Made by a program: the position numbers and the translations under genes. Below the pieces are notes generated by a model. That model was not told the origin of the DNA and searched no databases. It was given only the letters and a program-made list of their open reading frames with translations. A DNA stretch of 36,891 nt from Labilithrix sp. GTDB lineage: Bacteria; Myxococcota_A; Polyangia; Polyangiales; Polyangiaceae. Where the stretch lies: NCBI GenBank assembly GCA_019637105.1, contig JAHBWF010000073.1:1-36891 (forward strand), in the 5' to 3' direction. Positions 16,601 through 23,461 of this stretch are shown here, piece by piece (position 1 is the stretch's first letter; every line of letters begins with the position of its first letter).

Positions 16601-16706
16601 CACGGGGCGCGAGCGTCACGCTCGGCGCGGCGCCGCGAAAGCAGGATGCCAGCACGAGGAGGCTCAGCGCTCCGATGCGCGCGCAGCGCCGATCGATGTT
16701 CGCCAT
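10653..16706 (-). CDS. Bacterial alpha-2-macroglobulin, thioester lipoprotein
   Basis: 2017 residues, against about 1650 for E. coli YfhM. The N-terminus is a lipoprotein signal peptide with lipobox LASC (lipidated Cys22), so it sits in the periplasm on a membrane. Macroglobulin domains follow, interrupted near residue 385 by a Pro/Ala linker. A flexible Asp/Gly stretch near residue 1254 (DDGGDGGDGQK) just before RTTAFFEAG is a candidate bait region. The thioester motif GCTEQ (Cys1491, Gln1494) is intact and is followed by an alpha-helical thioester domain. Such proteins trap attacking proteases by covalent capture. The gene lies two positions downstream of pbpC in the same direction, the classic partnership. 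A 12-residue duplication (GERDA twice) lies in the thioester domain. Confidence 0.95.
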   Translation of the reverse strand: MANIDRRCARIGALSLLVLASCFRGAAPSVTLAPRGPDAPATRAQGPFAVVYAAPKGRVVDRKQPGVTVLFSRGVRSVDMADDERVPAITMKTKAGEAVKGDWRWTGTRGLLFTPAGELPGGSDFVVTVPPDVTALDGSVLGKAYTLELDTGGPQLSSFRALGPAGVTEQALPSGASFRLELDQSVDVNAVREAARLRVFEADGDAGETIGLSAAREKTPPADAKPGVPESHVVVLTPAKPLPLDHQVELTLAASLRGAGGPRPMGAPITRVMRTHGPLRFVDFYCPRIETKGRCRANGDVKVVLSTPVAPDELRSHVRAAKLPPRPPAKPGAKTEKRSLDPSTEHWLGVAPKLGESYRVTLTAGMKDVYGQRLEKDASFDLVVEAPLTRPPAGAAPAPRADAAPPARPAPAPAPADRPRRERLPYQLDLGLVGQVLEATSSHKIPVGAINIPSYSRIAAPLTDAQATAWTVARGSTADFVSRNGLASTWVTTRAETNQRAVDFIDLDAALAPRKGRGPALLVVSPPGALKDDHGGRVESLVNVTDLGVTAKMSPFGSLVWVTQLSSGRPAAGASVSVRTAKGGEVFHGTTDADGLVLVPVERFDPLAKEARGDDPYDDARVRDDAVVIVRAGDDWTVTKVAPSSAEARLTSGFQRLSKEGSWIGLVYAERGVFRPGETAKIAGIVRVAEGGGLRSIPQRELRIQLEDRNGEQIYDGRARCDDFGTFATDLPIPKTADVGAATITATALPGGASNAGAAGVFKHDIRILEFKANQFKVSAEADKPWYVRGDTATFSVQGDYLYGAPMQGAAVTTTVSRQEVPFAPPGTDGFTLTDDVFTGDYPDETKGAEEVDSQDGTLDAKGSFVRKVDLAFDDQRRPERVVFDADVQDMSRNDVSARASAVVHPAAFYVGLRTPKERFVAAGTAMKTEVAAFDPAGAPRAGVKVKVELVERRWSGVTGEQPDGRPLRQTRAEDAIVSTCDAVTTATTGACTLHVPRAGYFVVRATASDAASNTVRASMAVYGTEDAPTAAGAWAADDRRGVTLEVNKKTYDVGDTAKVLLRSPFKEGQALVTVERNGVLWRRVVPIRGAVPVVDVPIRPEFYPNAFVSVVAVRGRIQAPPAAGADLGGPEFRFGWAELRVNEEAHRLSVSVTDPKREYPPGATVEADVVVKDGDGKPVESAITFYVVDEGVLALTSYVTPDPLPAFVRRRKTSVFTFDNREALGRVLPMKAGERVSPLGYEYALARNPGDGYDKGDDGGDGGDGQKRADFRTTAFFEAGRKTDKTGRARFSFKLPDNLTTFRLMAVAAAADDRFGSGESRVTTYRRLMARPALPRLLRVGDALEASVIVSSKLDEKTRDTSPMKVDVKMSAAGLALTGPSARTVTMPRGGQMEVRFPVKAAAPGEALIAFEVRSGADVDRVEMKRKVELPVSIEKVAVYGETSGDAAIGLGDLTAMRRDRGGLEVRVSSSALVGLGMTMDRLEEYPYGCTEQITSKILPLIALMDLAKDAYPPAKANAVIDAGVETLLKRQNHDGGFGFWDKASSEPWLSAYALSAIAGAAEKKRFVPRDAIERGRDYLSMSLAAVTRRLARGERDAEQGDGEPGERDAALTEEERRRRDAIARRLDFVGAAFVGDTLSSLGWPNPGALNVLYDARAGQRLFAQAALLHAMARSDMNPAQVKTLAKEIEARLRVGPNTVDVDEDESYEMSPVLESHARTLAVVLRALLAADPKHALAPRITRRLLALRGTNDAWRTTQEDAWALLALADYRRLQESGQGALEARTLLGGSALLESKFPRGSLREDTVFVSADALTTRGPTLAFEARGGNLFYSAKLDYATSALPTKARDEGLFVTKLVRGVAPAAVEEALASVPKRSAEAVNAGELVVVDLLFESAEPRDHVVLDDPLPAGLEALDYDLDTTSQASRDAEERALSRKETFLGTTFRSAKSRREVRDDRVVTFFDRIEPGMYRVRYLARATSVGSFVVPPTRIEAMYAPEVFGRTAAGTLAVRAKP

Positions 16707-18190
16707 GTCGCGGCCGAGGTTAGCCGTCCTCGCGCGCGCGTCACCGACGAATCGCCGGTGTCGCGCGCGGTCGAATAGGCCTTGACCGGCGCGCGAACCG
16801 GCGGCGCGGACGGGACGCGCCCCGAGCGGCGCGAGGCCTTCACGACGGGCGGCGGCACGGGCGGCGTGTCGTCCTTCTGAACGCAGGCCGACAGATCGAA
16901 GAGCATGAACTCGAGCGCCTTCTCCTGCGGCGTGAGCGGGGCGTTGTTGCACTGGGCGGGGAAGATCCCGCCGCCGCCGGTGGTCACGTGGAAGCTCGAA
17001 TAGAACGCGCGGCCGCACTGGTCCGCGGCGTCCGTCCCCACGGGCGTGTTGAAGGAGTACGTCTGGGTCGTCGTGCTGGAGTAGATCCAGCGCTGCGACG
17101 GGGCGTTGACGGCGCTCACGCGCGCGTACGTCCCCGTGAGGTTGAGCTCGCCCTTCGTCGTCGTCGCGCCCACCGCGTCGAGCCAGTCCGCGAGGGCCGC
17201 GCCCTTCGGGAAGGACGTGTCGACCCGCGCGGGGTTCTGGTACGAGCCGCTCACCGTGAAGTTGGCGGTGGTCTGCCAGGGCGCGGGCCCGGACTTGATG
17301 ACGTCCTGCGAGAGGTCGGTGATGAAGACGCGGCCGCCGCCGTTCGCGTAGTCGACGACGTTCTGCCGGTCCGCGGCGCTCGTCGGCTGCGAGCCGCACG
17401 GGAGCGCGACGACGTCGTACCTCTCGAGCTCCGCCTTCGAGCCCCAGAGCGCGGCGCCGTTCGGGGTGGTCGTGGCGAGCCTCGCGCCGCCGCCCTGGTA
17501 GACGTGGATCCGGCCGTCGCCGTCGTGGGTGGTGAACTCCCCGTCGGCGACGCCGATCTTCCGCATCAGGCACTCGGTGCCGTCGTACGGGCTCGTCACG
17601 ATCGCCATGAGCGGGATGTCGCCTTCGCTCTTGTCGCGCGGCAGGCGCGTGAGCTCGGCGTCGAGCGGGGTGTCCGCGCACTCCGCGACCTTCGGGATCG
17701 TGATCCGGCGGCGCCAGCGCCCGACCTGGATGACGAGCGGGACGTCCTCGCCGACGGGGACGTCCTCGAGCACGAACTTGCCGTCGGCGCCGGAGAGCGC
17801 CGTCGCGATCGGCTCGCCCGACGTGATCGCCCCGCACTTGTCGCACGAGACGCCGGCGGGGAACGGCGCGAGGTCGCCGTTGGGGACGTAGAGGATCGCG
17901 TTGTAGATCGGATCGGCCTTGCCGTACTGCGGCGGCGTCGGCGCGTAGACGACGCCGCTCACGCTCGTCGTCCCGCCGCCCGCGCAGGCCACCTGCCGGC
18001 ACTGGAGGTTCTTGCACCCCTCCGGGAGCGAGCCGGCGTCGTCGCCCAGCCCCGGCCCGCCGAGGCCGCCCCCTCCTCGGCCGCCGTCGTCGTCGTCGAA
18101 CCCGCTCGCCCTTTCGCTGGAGCCGCATGCCGAGGCCACCATCCCCGCGACGGTGAGCGCACCGAACAGCGACGCGATTCGCGTCCTCAT
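16664..18190 (-). CDS. Lipoprotein between PbpC and alpha-2-macroglobulin
   Basis: 508 residues. The ATG at 18190 has GGAGG six bases upstream and starts a lipoprotein signal peptide ending VASAC; the longer open frame to 18265 lacks these. After a Gly/Asp linker there is a Cys-containing region (CKNLQCRQVACAGG), a carboxypeptidase-regulatory-like beta domain (SGADGKFVLEDVPVGEDVPL) and a second domain with ELERYDVVALPCGSQ and DYANGGGRVFITDL, resembling the glutamine-amidotransferase-like fold of other myxobacterial lipoproteins. It ends with DLSACVQKDD and a Pro/Arg-rich tail. No catalytic function is claimed. The last 43 bp overlap the start and promoter box of the alpha-2-macroglobulin gene. 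Its position suggests a part in the same envelope-defence unit. Confidence 0.85.
   Translation of the reverse strand: MRTRIASLFGALTVAGMVASACGSSERASGFDDDDGGRGGGGLGGPGLGDDAGSLPEGCKNLQCRQVACAGGGTTSVSGVVYAPTPPQYGKADPIYNAILYVPNGDLAPFPAGVSCDKCGAITSGEPIATALSGADGKFVLEDVPVGEDVPLVIQVGRWRRRITIPKVAECADTPLDAELTRLPRDKSEGDIPLMAIVTSPYDGTECLMRKIGVADGEFTTHDGDGRIHVYQGGGARLATTTPNGAALWGSKAELERYDVVALPCGSQPTSAADRQNVVDYANGGGRVFITDLSQDVIKSGPAPWQTTANFTVSGSYQNPARVDTSFPKGAALADWLDAVGATTTKGELNLTGTYARVSAVNAPSQRWIYSSTTTQTYSFNTPVGTDAADQCGRAFYSSFHVTTGGGGIFPAQCNNAPLTPQEKALEFMLFDLSACVQKDDTPPVPPPVVKASRRSGRVPSAPPVRAPVKAYSTARDTGDSSVTRARGRLTSAATWRTSIGAARASER
16717..16722 (-). promoter_or_regulatory. TAACCT -10-like box before the alpha-2-macroglobulin gene
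   Basis: Reverse-strand TAACCT (16722 to 16717) ends 10 nt before the ATG at 16706, leaving a possible leader of only about 3-4 nt. It is located inside the 3' end of the preceding lipoprotein gene, so the protease trap may have its own promoter as well as readthrough. Confidence 0.4.
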
Positions 18191-18214
18191 CGAGACCTCC
18201 GACTCCCCCGGAGG

Positions 18215-18220
18215 ATGATA
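18215..18220 (-). promoter_or_regulatory. TATCAT -10-like box before the lipoprotein gene
   Basis: Reverse-strand TATCAT (18220 to 18215) lies 24 nt before the ATG at 18190. Transcription from it would give a short leader that contains the GGAGG ribosome binding site, the ordinary arrangement, unlike the leaderless-type genes in this window. Confidence 0.45.
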
Positions 18221-18326
18221 CCGAAAGCGGAACGCGCCCTGCGAGCCTTCGTCCGTGAGATCCATCGTCGGTGGTCCGCGCAGCGAGCGCGCGCGGCACG
18301 CACATCCCCCGCCGCGGTCGGCGGCC

Positions 18327-20849
18327 TTAGCGCACCGTGACGCGTACCGGCGCGGACGCGCGCCCGCCGCGCCGCGCGACGATCGTGTGCTCGCCCGCCG
18401 CGAGCGGCCAGCTCCGTGTCCTCCCGAGGGGCCGGTCGTCGACGAAGACCTCGACCGACGCGTCGTCCGGCTCGACGCGGACCTCGAGGCGTTGAAGCTC
18501 GACCGGTCGTTCGGGATCGACCACGAAGCGCGCGCCGTCGAACGGGTAGGCGACGCGCGGGTCCAGGCCCTCGCGCGCTCCGTCCGCCGCGCCGAGCGCC
18601 GTCGGCTCGTCCTCGTCGATCGGACACGCGGGAGAGCTGCCCCCGGGGACGAGCGGGCGGTTCGTCCGTCGCGCCCACGCGTCGTAGGGCGCGCGCCACT
18701 GCTCGAAGACGCGGTCCGTCGTCGTGTCGCTCGCGCAGCCCGGTCCCGCGCGGAGCCCGTTGCGTACGTCGAGCCGCACGCGCACGTGCGTCGCGCACGT
18801 CGGCGCGTGGTCGGCGTCGCCCGCCGGCCGCCACTCGTAGACGCGGCGCGGGCACGCCGACGTCGGGATCTCGCCGGACAGCGCGCAGATCGGCGTCCGC
18901 GCGAGGCCGAGCCGCGCGGCGCCGGCGCCGAGCGCGAGCGGGTCGCCGGTCGACGGCCGGCTCCGCGCCGCGGCTTCCATCACGTCGCGGAAGATCGGTC
19001 CGGCGCCGGTGATGCCGCTGACGTCGCGCATCGGCGAGCCGTCGAAGTTCCCCACCCAGACGGCGACGGTGACCTCGCGCGTGTAGCCGACGGCGACGTT
19101 GTCGCGGTAGCCCTTCGAGGTGCCCGTCTTGGCGGCGACCGGGACCTCGAGCTCGAGGGCGTTCTGGTCTCCGAACGCCGCCGTCCGCGCGCTCTCGTCG
19201 CTCAGGATGTCGGTGAGCATCGCGGCGACGCGCTCGTCGAGGGCGCGCCCCTCCACGCCGGGGAGGTCGAGGTCGGTCGCGTGGTCGCCGCGGACGAGGC
19301 GCGTCACGAGCCGGACCGGCCGGCGCACGCCGCCGCGCGCGAGCGTCGCGTACGCGCCGGCGAGCTCGAGGAGCGTGACCTCGCCGTCGCCGAGCGCGAG
19401 CGCCGGGCCGTAGTGCTCCGCCTCCTCGACGAGCGACGCGAAGCCGAACGCGTGGAGCCGGTCGAGCACGCGCTCGGTCCCGAGCTGGTGGATGGTGTAG
19501 ACCGCCGGGATGTTGAGCGAGTTGCCGAGCGCCTCGCGCAGGCGGACCGGGCCGCGCTCCTTTCTGTCGTAGTCGTGCGGGACGTAGTCCCCGCCGCCGG
19601 GGAGCGGGACGTGGAGCTCGACGTCGGGCAGGAGCGTCGCGCCGGTCCAGCCGAAGCGGCTCATCGCCTCCGCGTAGACGAAGGGCTTGAGCGACGAGCC
19701 CGGCTGGCGGCGGGCGAGGACGCCGTCGTTCTGACCGAGCGCCGCCGCGCCGTAGAAGTCGGGAGACCCGACCCACGCGAGCACCTCGCCGGTCGCGTTC
19801 TCGAGGACGACCACCGCGGCGGCGGTGACGTGCTTGGGAGCGAGGGCGTCGAGCGCGCTCGTCACGGCGCCCTCGGCCGCGCGTTGGAGCTCCGGATCGA
19901 GGGTGGTGTGGATCTCGGAGAGCGCGGTCTTGTCGCGCAGCGCCTCCGCGAGGCCCGGCTGCGCGGCGGCGAGCGAGCCCGAGACGAGCGCGCGCGTGAA
20001 GTGCGGCGCGCCGAACGCGGGCTTGTCCACGCGGGCGACGATCGGCTCGAGGGCGGCGCGCTCCTTCGCGGCCTCGTCGATCATCCCGGCGTCCGCCATG
20101 CGCGCGAGGACGCGGTCGCGCCGCCGCTTCGCGAGGTCCGGGCGCTTCGTCACGGCGTAGAGCGACGGCCCGCGCGGGAGGCCCGCGATGAGCGCGGCGC
20201 CCGCGAGCGACAGCGACTCGGGCGCGGTCCCGAGGTAGGCGTGGCTCGCGGCCGCGTAGCCGCGGAGGTTCGGCCCGTAGACGACGCGGTTCAGGTACTC
20301 CTCGAGGATCCGATCCTTGGAGAGCGACGCCTCGATGCGGAGCGCCAGCGCGGCCTCCGTGACCTTGCCCCAGAGGCTCCGCCGGTGCGGCCGCACGGTG
20401 CGCGCGAGCTGCATCGTGATCGTCGAGGCGCCGGACACGACGCGGCGATGCGCGACGTTCGACAGCGCCGCCCGCGCGACGGCGGCGAGGTCGACGCCGT
20501 GGTGGTCGTAGAAGCGCCGGTCTTCGGCCGCGAGGACGGCGCTCCGCACGTGCGGCGGAAAAGAGGAGAGCGGGAGCGGCCGGGCGCGCGCGCCGTCGTC
20601 GGCGCGCACCTCGCGGAGGAGCCCGCCGCTCCGCGCGTGGATCCGGAGCGACGGCGCGGCGGGCTCGCGGAGCTCCTCCGGCAGCGGCGTGAAGAGCGCG
20701 ACGATCCCGACGAGGAGGAACGGCGCGGCGACGAGCGCGGCGACGGCGAGGAGCACGCGCCGCCGCGCCGCCCGAAGCCGGCGCCCCCACGCGCCGAGCG
20801 ACGCGAGGAGGCGTCGTACGCGGGCGCGGAGCGCGGGACGGAGCGCCAT
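18327..20849 (-). CDS. pbpC: Penicillin-binding protein 1C (PbpC)
   Basis: 840 residues. A basic cytoplasmic N-terminus and one membrane anchor (VLLAVAALVAAPFLLVGIVA) are followed by a family 51 glycosyltransferase domain (AAEDRRFYDHHGVDL, SGASTITMQLAR, ILEEYLNRVVYG). The transpeptidase domain has its SxxK in PGSSLKPF, SLN in GNSLNIPA and KTGTS. The C-terminal ~90 residues (LQRLEVRVEPDDASVEVFVD) are the BiPBP_C domain typical of PbpC. It polymerises and cross-links peptidoglycan. In other bacteria pbpC is paired with an alpha-2-macroglobulin gene, as here with one lipoprotein gene between. A TACGGT box lies 7 nt before the start. All catalytic motifs look intact. Confidence 0.95.
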   Translation of the reverse strand: MALRPALRARVRRLLASLGAWGRRLRAARRRVLLAVAALVAAPFLLVGIVALFTPLPEELREPAAPSLRIHARSGGLLREVRADDGARARPLPLSSFPPHVRSAVLAAEDRRFYDHHGVDLAAVARAALSNVAHRRVVSGASTITMQLARTVRPHRRSLWGKVTEAALALRIEASLSKDRILEEYLNRVVYGPNLRGYAAASHAYLGTAPESLSLAGAALIAGLPRGPSLYAVTKRPDLAKRRRDRVLARMADAGMIDEAAKERAALEPIVARVDKPAFGAPHFTRALVSGSLAAAQPGLAEALRDKTALSEIHTTLDPELQRAAEGAVTSALDALAPKHVTAAAVVVLENATGEVLAWVGSPDFYGAAALGQNDGVLARRQPGSSLKPFVYAEAMSRFGWTGATLLPDVELHVPLPGGGDYVPHDYDRKERGPVRLREALGNSLNIPAVYTIHQLGTERVLDRLHAFGFASLVEEAEHYGPALALGDGEVTLLELAGAYATLARGGVRRPVRLVTRLVRGDHATDLDLPGVEGRALDERVAAMLTDILSDESARTAAFGDQNALELEVPVAAKTGTSKGYRDNVAVGYTREVTVAVWVGNFDGSPMRDVSGITGAGPIFRDVMEAAARSRPSTGDPLALGAGAARLGLARTPICALSGEIPTSACPRRVYEWRPAGDADHAPTCATHVRVRLDVRNGLRAGPGCASDTTTDRVFEQWRAPYDAWARRTNRPLVPGGSSPACPIDEDEPTALGAADGAREGLDPRVAYPFDGARFVVDPERPVELQRLEVRVEPDDASVEVFVDDRPLGRTRSWPLAAGEHTIVARRGGRASAPVRVTVR

Positions 20850-20856
20850 GGCCGGC

Positions 20857-20862
20857 ACCGTA
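20857..20862 (-). promoter_or_regulatory. TACGGT -10-like box before pbpC
   Basis: Reverse-strand TACGGT (20862 to 20857) ends 7 nt before the ATG at 20849. The gap GCCGGCC has no ribosome binding site. The AT-richer bases upstream (GTTTTCGCC) are consistent with a promoter in the 114-bp divergent gap. Confidence 0.5.
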
Positions 20863-20963
20863 GGCGAAAACGTGCGCCCTGACCGCACGCTTGCGCGGAG
20901 GACGCCCCGAGAAAACGGCGAAATCGCCTTGCGCGAGGCGCGACTCCGCATCAAGCTCGGCCC

Positions 20964-21473
20964 GTGAGGCGGGTCCCGAAGATCCGGAAGATCGTCGGTC
21001 GCGAGTCCGCGGTGTCGCTGCGCGCGCCGCCGCCGCCTCCGGACCGCCTCCGGGCGCCGGTCTGGTTCGTGTGGATCGAGGGCGGCGATCCCGTCGGCCC
21101 GGTCTCGGCGGACCAGATCGCGCGGGGCATCCAGGCGGGCAAGGTCCCGACCCACGCGAGCGTCCGGCAAGGGGCGGACACGTTCTGGGGAGACGTCCTC
21201 GACGCCCCCGACATCGTCTCGGCGCTCAAGGCCGTCAGCGCGGAGAGCGAGCCACCGCCGCCGCCGAGCATGGCGCCGGGGCTCGTCGCCCGGCAGTACA
21301 TGGTCTGGGTGCCCGGCTCGGATCCGGTCGGCCCCGTCTCGGCGGATCAGGTCGCGCGCGGCATCCGCGCGGGCAAGGTGCCGGCGGACGCGAGCATCCA
21401 GCGCGTCGGCGATCTCTTCGCGACCGACGTCCTCGACGAGCCCGACGTCATCGCCGCGCTGAAGCAGCTCTGA
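20964..21473 (+). CDS. Tandem GYF_2-domain protein
   Basis: 169 residues from a GTG start. After a basic, Pro-rich N-terminus (residues 1-31) there are two copies of a ~57-residue domain at 34-90 and 112-168, joined by a SEPPPPPS linker. Each has a VW-V/I-x-G start, the block DPVGPVSADQ, ARGI-x-AGKVP and a final DVLD-x-PD-V/I-x-ALK. This is the GYF_2 pattern (a W/Y, GP-S, G-V-x-D module), a predicted peptide-binding domain usually attached to membrane or RDD proteins. Here no membrane segment is present and the protein is only the two modules. A cytoplasmic adaptor is inferred. It is divergent from pbpC and converges with the phosphoribosyltransferase fusion. Confidence 0.85.
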   Translation: MRRVPKIRKIVGRESAVSLRAPPPPPDRLRAPVWFVWIEGGDPVGPVSADQIARGIQAGKVPTHASVRQGADTFWGDVLDAPDIVSALKAVSAESEPPPPPSMAPGLVARQYMVWVPGSDPVGPVSADQVARGIRAGKVPADASIQRVGDLFATDVLDEPDVIAALKQL

Positions 21474-21508
21474 GCCGAGCGCCCGGGCGTACGCGCGCGC
21501 CCCCCGGC

Positions 21509-22879
21509 TCAGGCCGTCGACTCGAGCGCGCCCGCGCCGAGGTGGCTCGTGAACCAGCCCGCGGCCGAGCGCGCCACGCGATCGAGCGCGCCCGGCTCTT
21601 CGAAGAGGTGCGTCGCGTCGGGGACGATCTCGAGGAGCTTCTCGCACCCCAGGAAATAGAGCGTCTCCCGGTTGAGCGTGAGGACCTCGCCGTCGAGGCC
21701 TCCGACGAGCAGGAGCGTCGGGGCCTCGACGCGCGAGAGCGACTCCTCGGCCAGATCGGGGCGCCCGCCGCGCGAGACGATCGCGCGGACGACGCCGGGC
21801 CGCTCGGCCGCCGCGATCAGCGCCGCGGCGGCTCCCGTGCTCGCGCCGAAGTACCCGAGGTCGAGCGCGCGCGTCCGTTCGTCCTTCTGCGCCCAGTCCG
21901 TGGCCGCGCCGAGGCGTGACGCGAGGAGCGAGACGTCGAAGCGGAGGTGGGCGGTCCGCGCGTCGATCCGCTCCTCCTCCTCGGTGAGGAGGTCGAACAG
22001 CAGCGTGGCGAGCCCGGCCTCCTGGAGGACGCGCGCGACGTACTGGTTGCGCGGGCTGTGCCGGCTGCTCCCGCTGCCGTGCGCGAAGAGGACGAGCCCG
22101 CGCGCGTTCGGCGGGACGGTCAGCGTCCCCTCGAGCCGCGCCTCGCCGGCCGGGATCTTCACCTCGCGCCGGCTCGTCACCCGTACACGCTCCGACTCGC
22201 CCCGGGCGCGCGCCGCGGGCGACGCGGCTCTCTCGGCGCGCGCGCGCCCCAAGAGCTCGATGACGTCCTCCTCGGTGGTGGGCGAGAAGTCCTCGTACCA
22301 GGGGCTGACGGCGTAGAAGGTCTCCTCGGGGTGGAGGCAGACGACCTCGTCGGCGACGGTCGCGAGATCGTCGAGCGTCTCGGCCGCGCCGACCGGCACG
22401 GCGAGCACGAGCGCTCCGGCGCCCCGGGCGCGCAGGGTCTGGAGGGCGGCGCGGGCCGATCCGCCGGTGGCGACGCCGTCGTCGACGACGATCACCGTCG
22501 CGCCCCGGACGTCGAGCGGCGGCGCGCCCTCGCGGAAGCGCTGCACTTGCGCGTCGACCGCCGCGCGCTTGGTCGCGATGATGGCGCCCAGCTCTTCTTC
22601 GGCGACGCCGAGCCGATCCATGGTGTCGCGGTCGACGTAGACCACGCCGTCCTCGCCGACGGCGCCGAGCCCGAGCTCGGGCTGCATGGGCGCGCCGAGC
22701 TTGCGAACGACGCAGACGTCGAGCGGCGCCTCGAGCGCGCGCGCGACCTCGTACGCGACGGGGACGCCGCCGCGCGGCAGGCCGAGGACGATCGGCGACG
22801 CGCGACGGTACGCGCCGAGGTGAGACGCGAGCTTCCGCCCCGCGTCTCGGCGATCCCGGAACAGCTTCCGTAGGCTCAT
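21509..22879 (-). CDS. Phosphoribosyltransferase / alpha-beta hydrolase fusion
   Basis: 456 residues. Residues 1-~215 are a phosphoribosyltransferase-fold domain: LGLPRGGVPVA at the start, VRKLGAP, and the PRPP-binding loop VIVVDDGVATGGS (129-141). Residues ~222-450 are an alpha/beta hydrolase of the dienelactone hydrolase type: LFAHGSGSSRHSPRN, nucleophile Ser347 in GASTG, LLLVGGLDGEVL (acid) and DATHLFEEP (His). The same two-domain fusion is known in other bacteria, including mycobacteria, but its substrate is unknown. The PRTase part lacks an obvious base-binding hood, so a salvage enzyme cannot be assumed. Both halves look catalytically intact. The ATG at 22879 is preceded by AAGG. It is a single gene on its strand. 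Confidence 0.9.
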   Translation of the reverse strand: MSLRKLFRDRRDAGRKLASHLGAYRRASPIVLGLPRGGVPVAYEVARALEAPLDVCVVRKLGAPMQPELGLGAVGEDGVVYVDRDTMDRLGVAEEELGAIIATKRAAVDAQVQRFREGAPPLDVRGATVIVVDDGVATGGSARAALQTLRARGAGALVLAVPVGAAETLDDLATVADEVVCLHPEETFYAVSPWYEDFSPTTEEDVIELLGRARAERAASPAARARGESERVRVTSRREVKIPAGEARLEGTLTVPPNARGLVLFAHGSGSSRHSPRNQYVARVLQEAGLATLLFDLLTEEEERIDARTAHLRFDVSLLASRLGAATDWAQKDERTRALDLGYFGASTGAAAALIAAAERPGVVRAIVSRGGRPDLAEESLSRVEAPTLLLVGGLDGEVLTLNRETLYFLGCEKLLEIVPDATHLFEEPGALDRVARSAAGWFTSHLGAGALESTA

Positions 22880-23461
22880 GCCGAGTGGCCTTCAACTTCG
22901 GTGCCGTGCGCGCGCCCGCGTCCTCCGCGGCGCGCCTCGCGGGGGCGCGGCGGAAGAGACCGCCGCGCGGGCGAGGCGTCGATCGACGCTCGACCGGATC
23001 GCCGCGCCGCACTCCCGCGCGGCCCGGTGAGGCGCGCCGGGAGCTCCGCGCTCGCGCGATCGTTCGGGCCGTGCTCGACGATGGCCCTCGCGTCGACCTC
23101 GTCGCCTGCGGCAAGCGACACCGACCGGTGAGCTCGACGGCTCGCCGCGGCGCCGCGAGGCGCGCGCGGCGCCTGCGATCCATTCGATTAAAACGTCGAA
23201 CCGAACCTCGCGGCATTCCTCGATTCGTCGGGGGGCCTCCGCGACGCCGAGGTGAGCCCGGCGTCGCGCCTCCGCCGCGCCGGCCGGGTCGTCGCGCTCC
23301 GTGATCTCGGTCGTGAAGGTCGGCGCGACGACGTCTCGCGTCGAGCCGGGCGGCGGGCAGCGCCCGCTCGAAAGTGCTCCAATCTGCGCCGGGAGCGCTG
23401 AATTTCGGTTGCTCTGCCGTGCGGACCGCTCTACCCCTGTCTGCTGAAACGAGGTGGACTC
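22880..23461. other. Long intergenic region upstream of the HU gene
   Basis: About 580 bases without a supportable gene. Frames on both strands are Arg-rich. Two AT-richer spots stand out: GATTAAAACG near 23184-23193, which reads CGTTTTAATC on the reverse strand and could be a -10 element for a leftward transcript, and the HU promoter region from about 23390. Just upstream of the latter, AGTGCTCC and GGAGCGCT (about 23368-23400) form an imperfect inverted repeat that could be an operator. Confidence 0.4.
23409..23437 (+). promoter_or_regulatory. Candidate promoter of the HU-family gene
   Basis: TTGCTC (23409-23414) and TACCCC (23432-23437) are separated by exactly 17 nt, in a locally AT-rich stretch. 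Initiation would fall near 23444 and give a short leader containing the GAGGTGG ribosome binding site (23451-23457). The hexamers match consensus only in part. Confidence 0.4.

Noticed and set aside
10413-16778. 2121-residue open frame on the forward strand
   Set aside because: It is the antisense shadow of the alpha-2-macroglobulin gene, with low-complexity Arg/Glu/Asp composition.
10653-18305. A single 2550-residue protein joining the lipoprotein region to the macroglobulin
   Set aside because: The part upstream of 16706 is an out-of-frame reading of the lipoprotein gene; the lipobox signal peptide at 16706 marks the true macroglobulin start.
18327-23216. 1629-residue extension of the PbpC frame
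   Set aside because: The sequence upstream of 20849 is out-of-frame with the GYF_2 and phosphoribosyltransferase genes; the PbpC N-terminus and its promoter box fit 20849.
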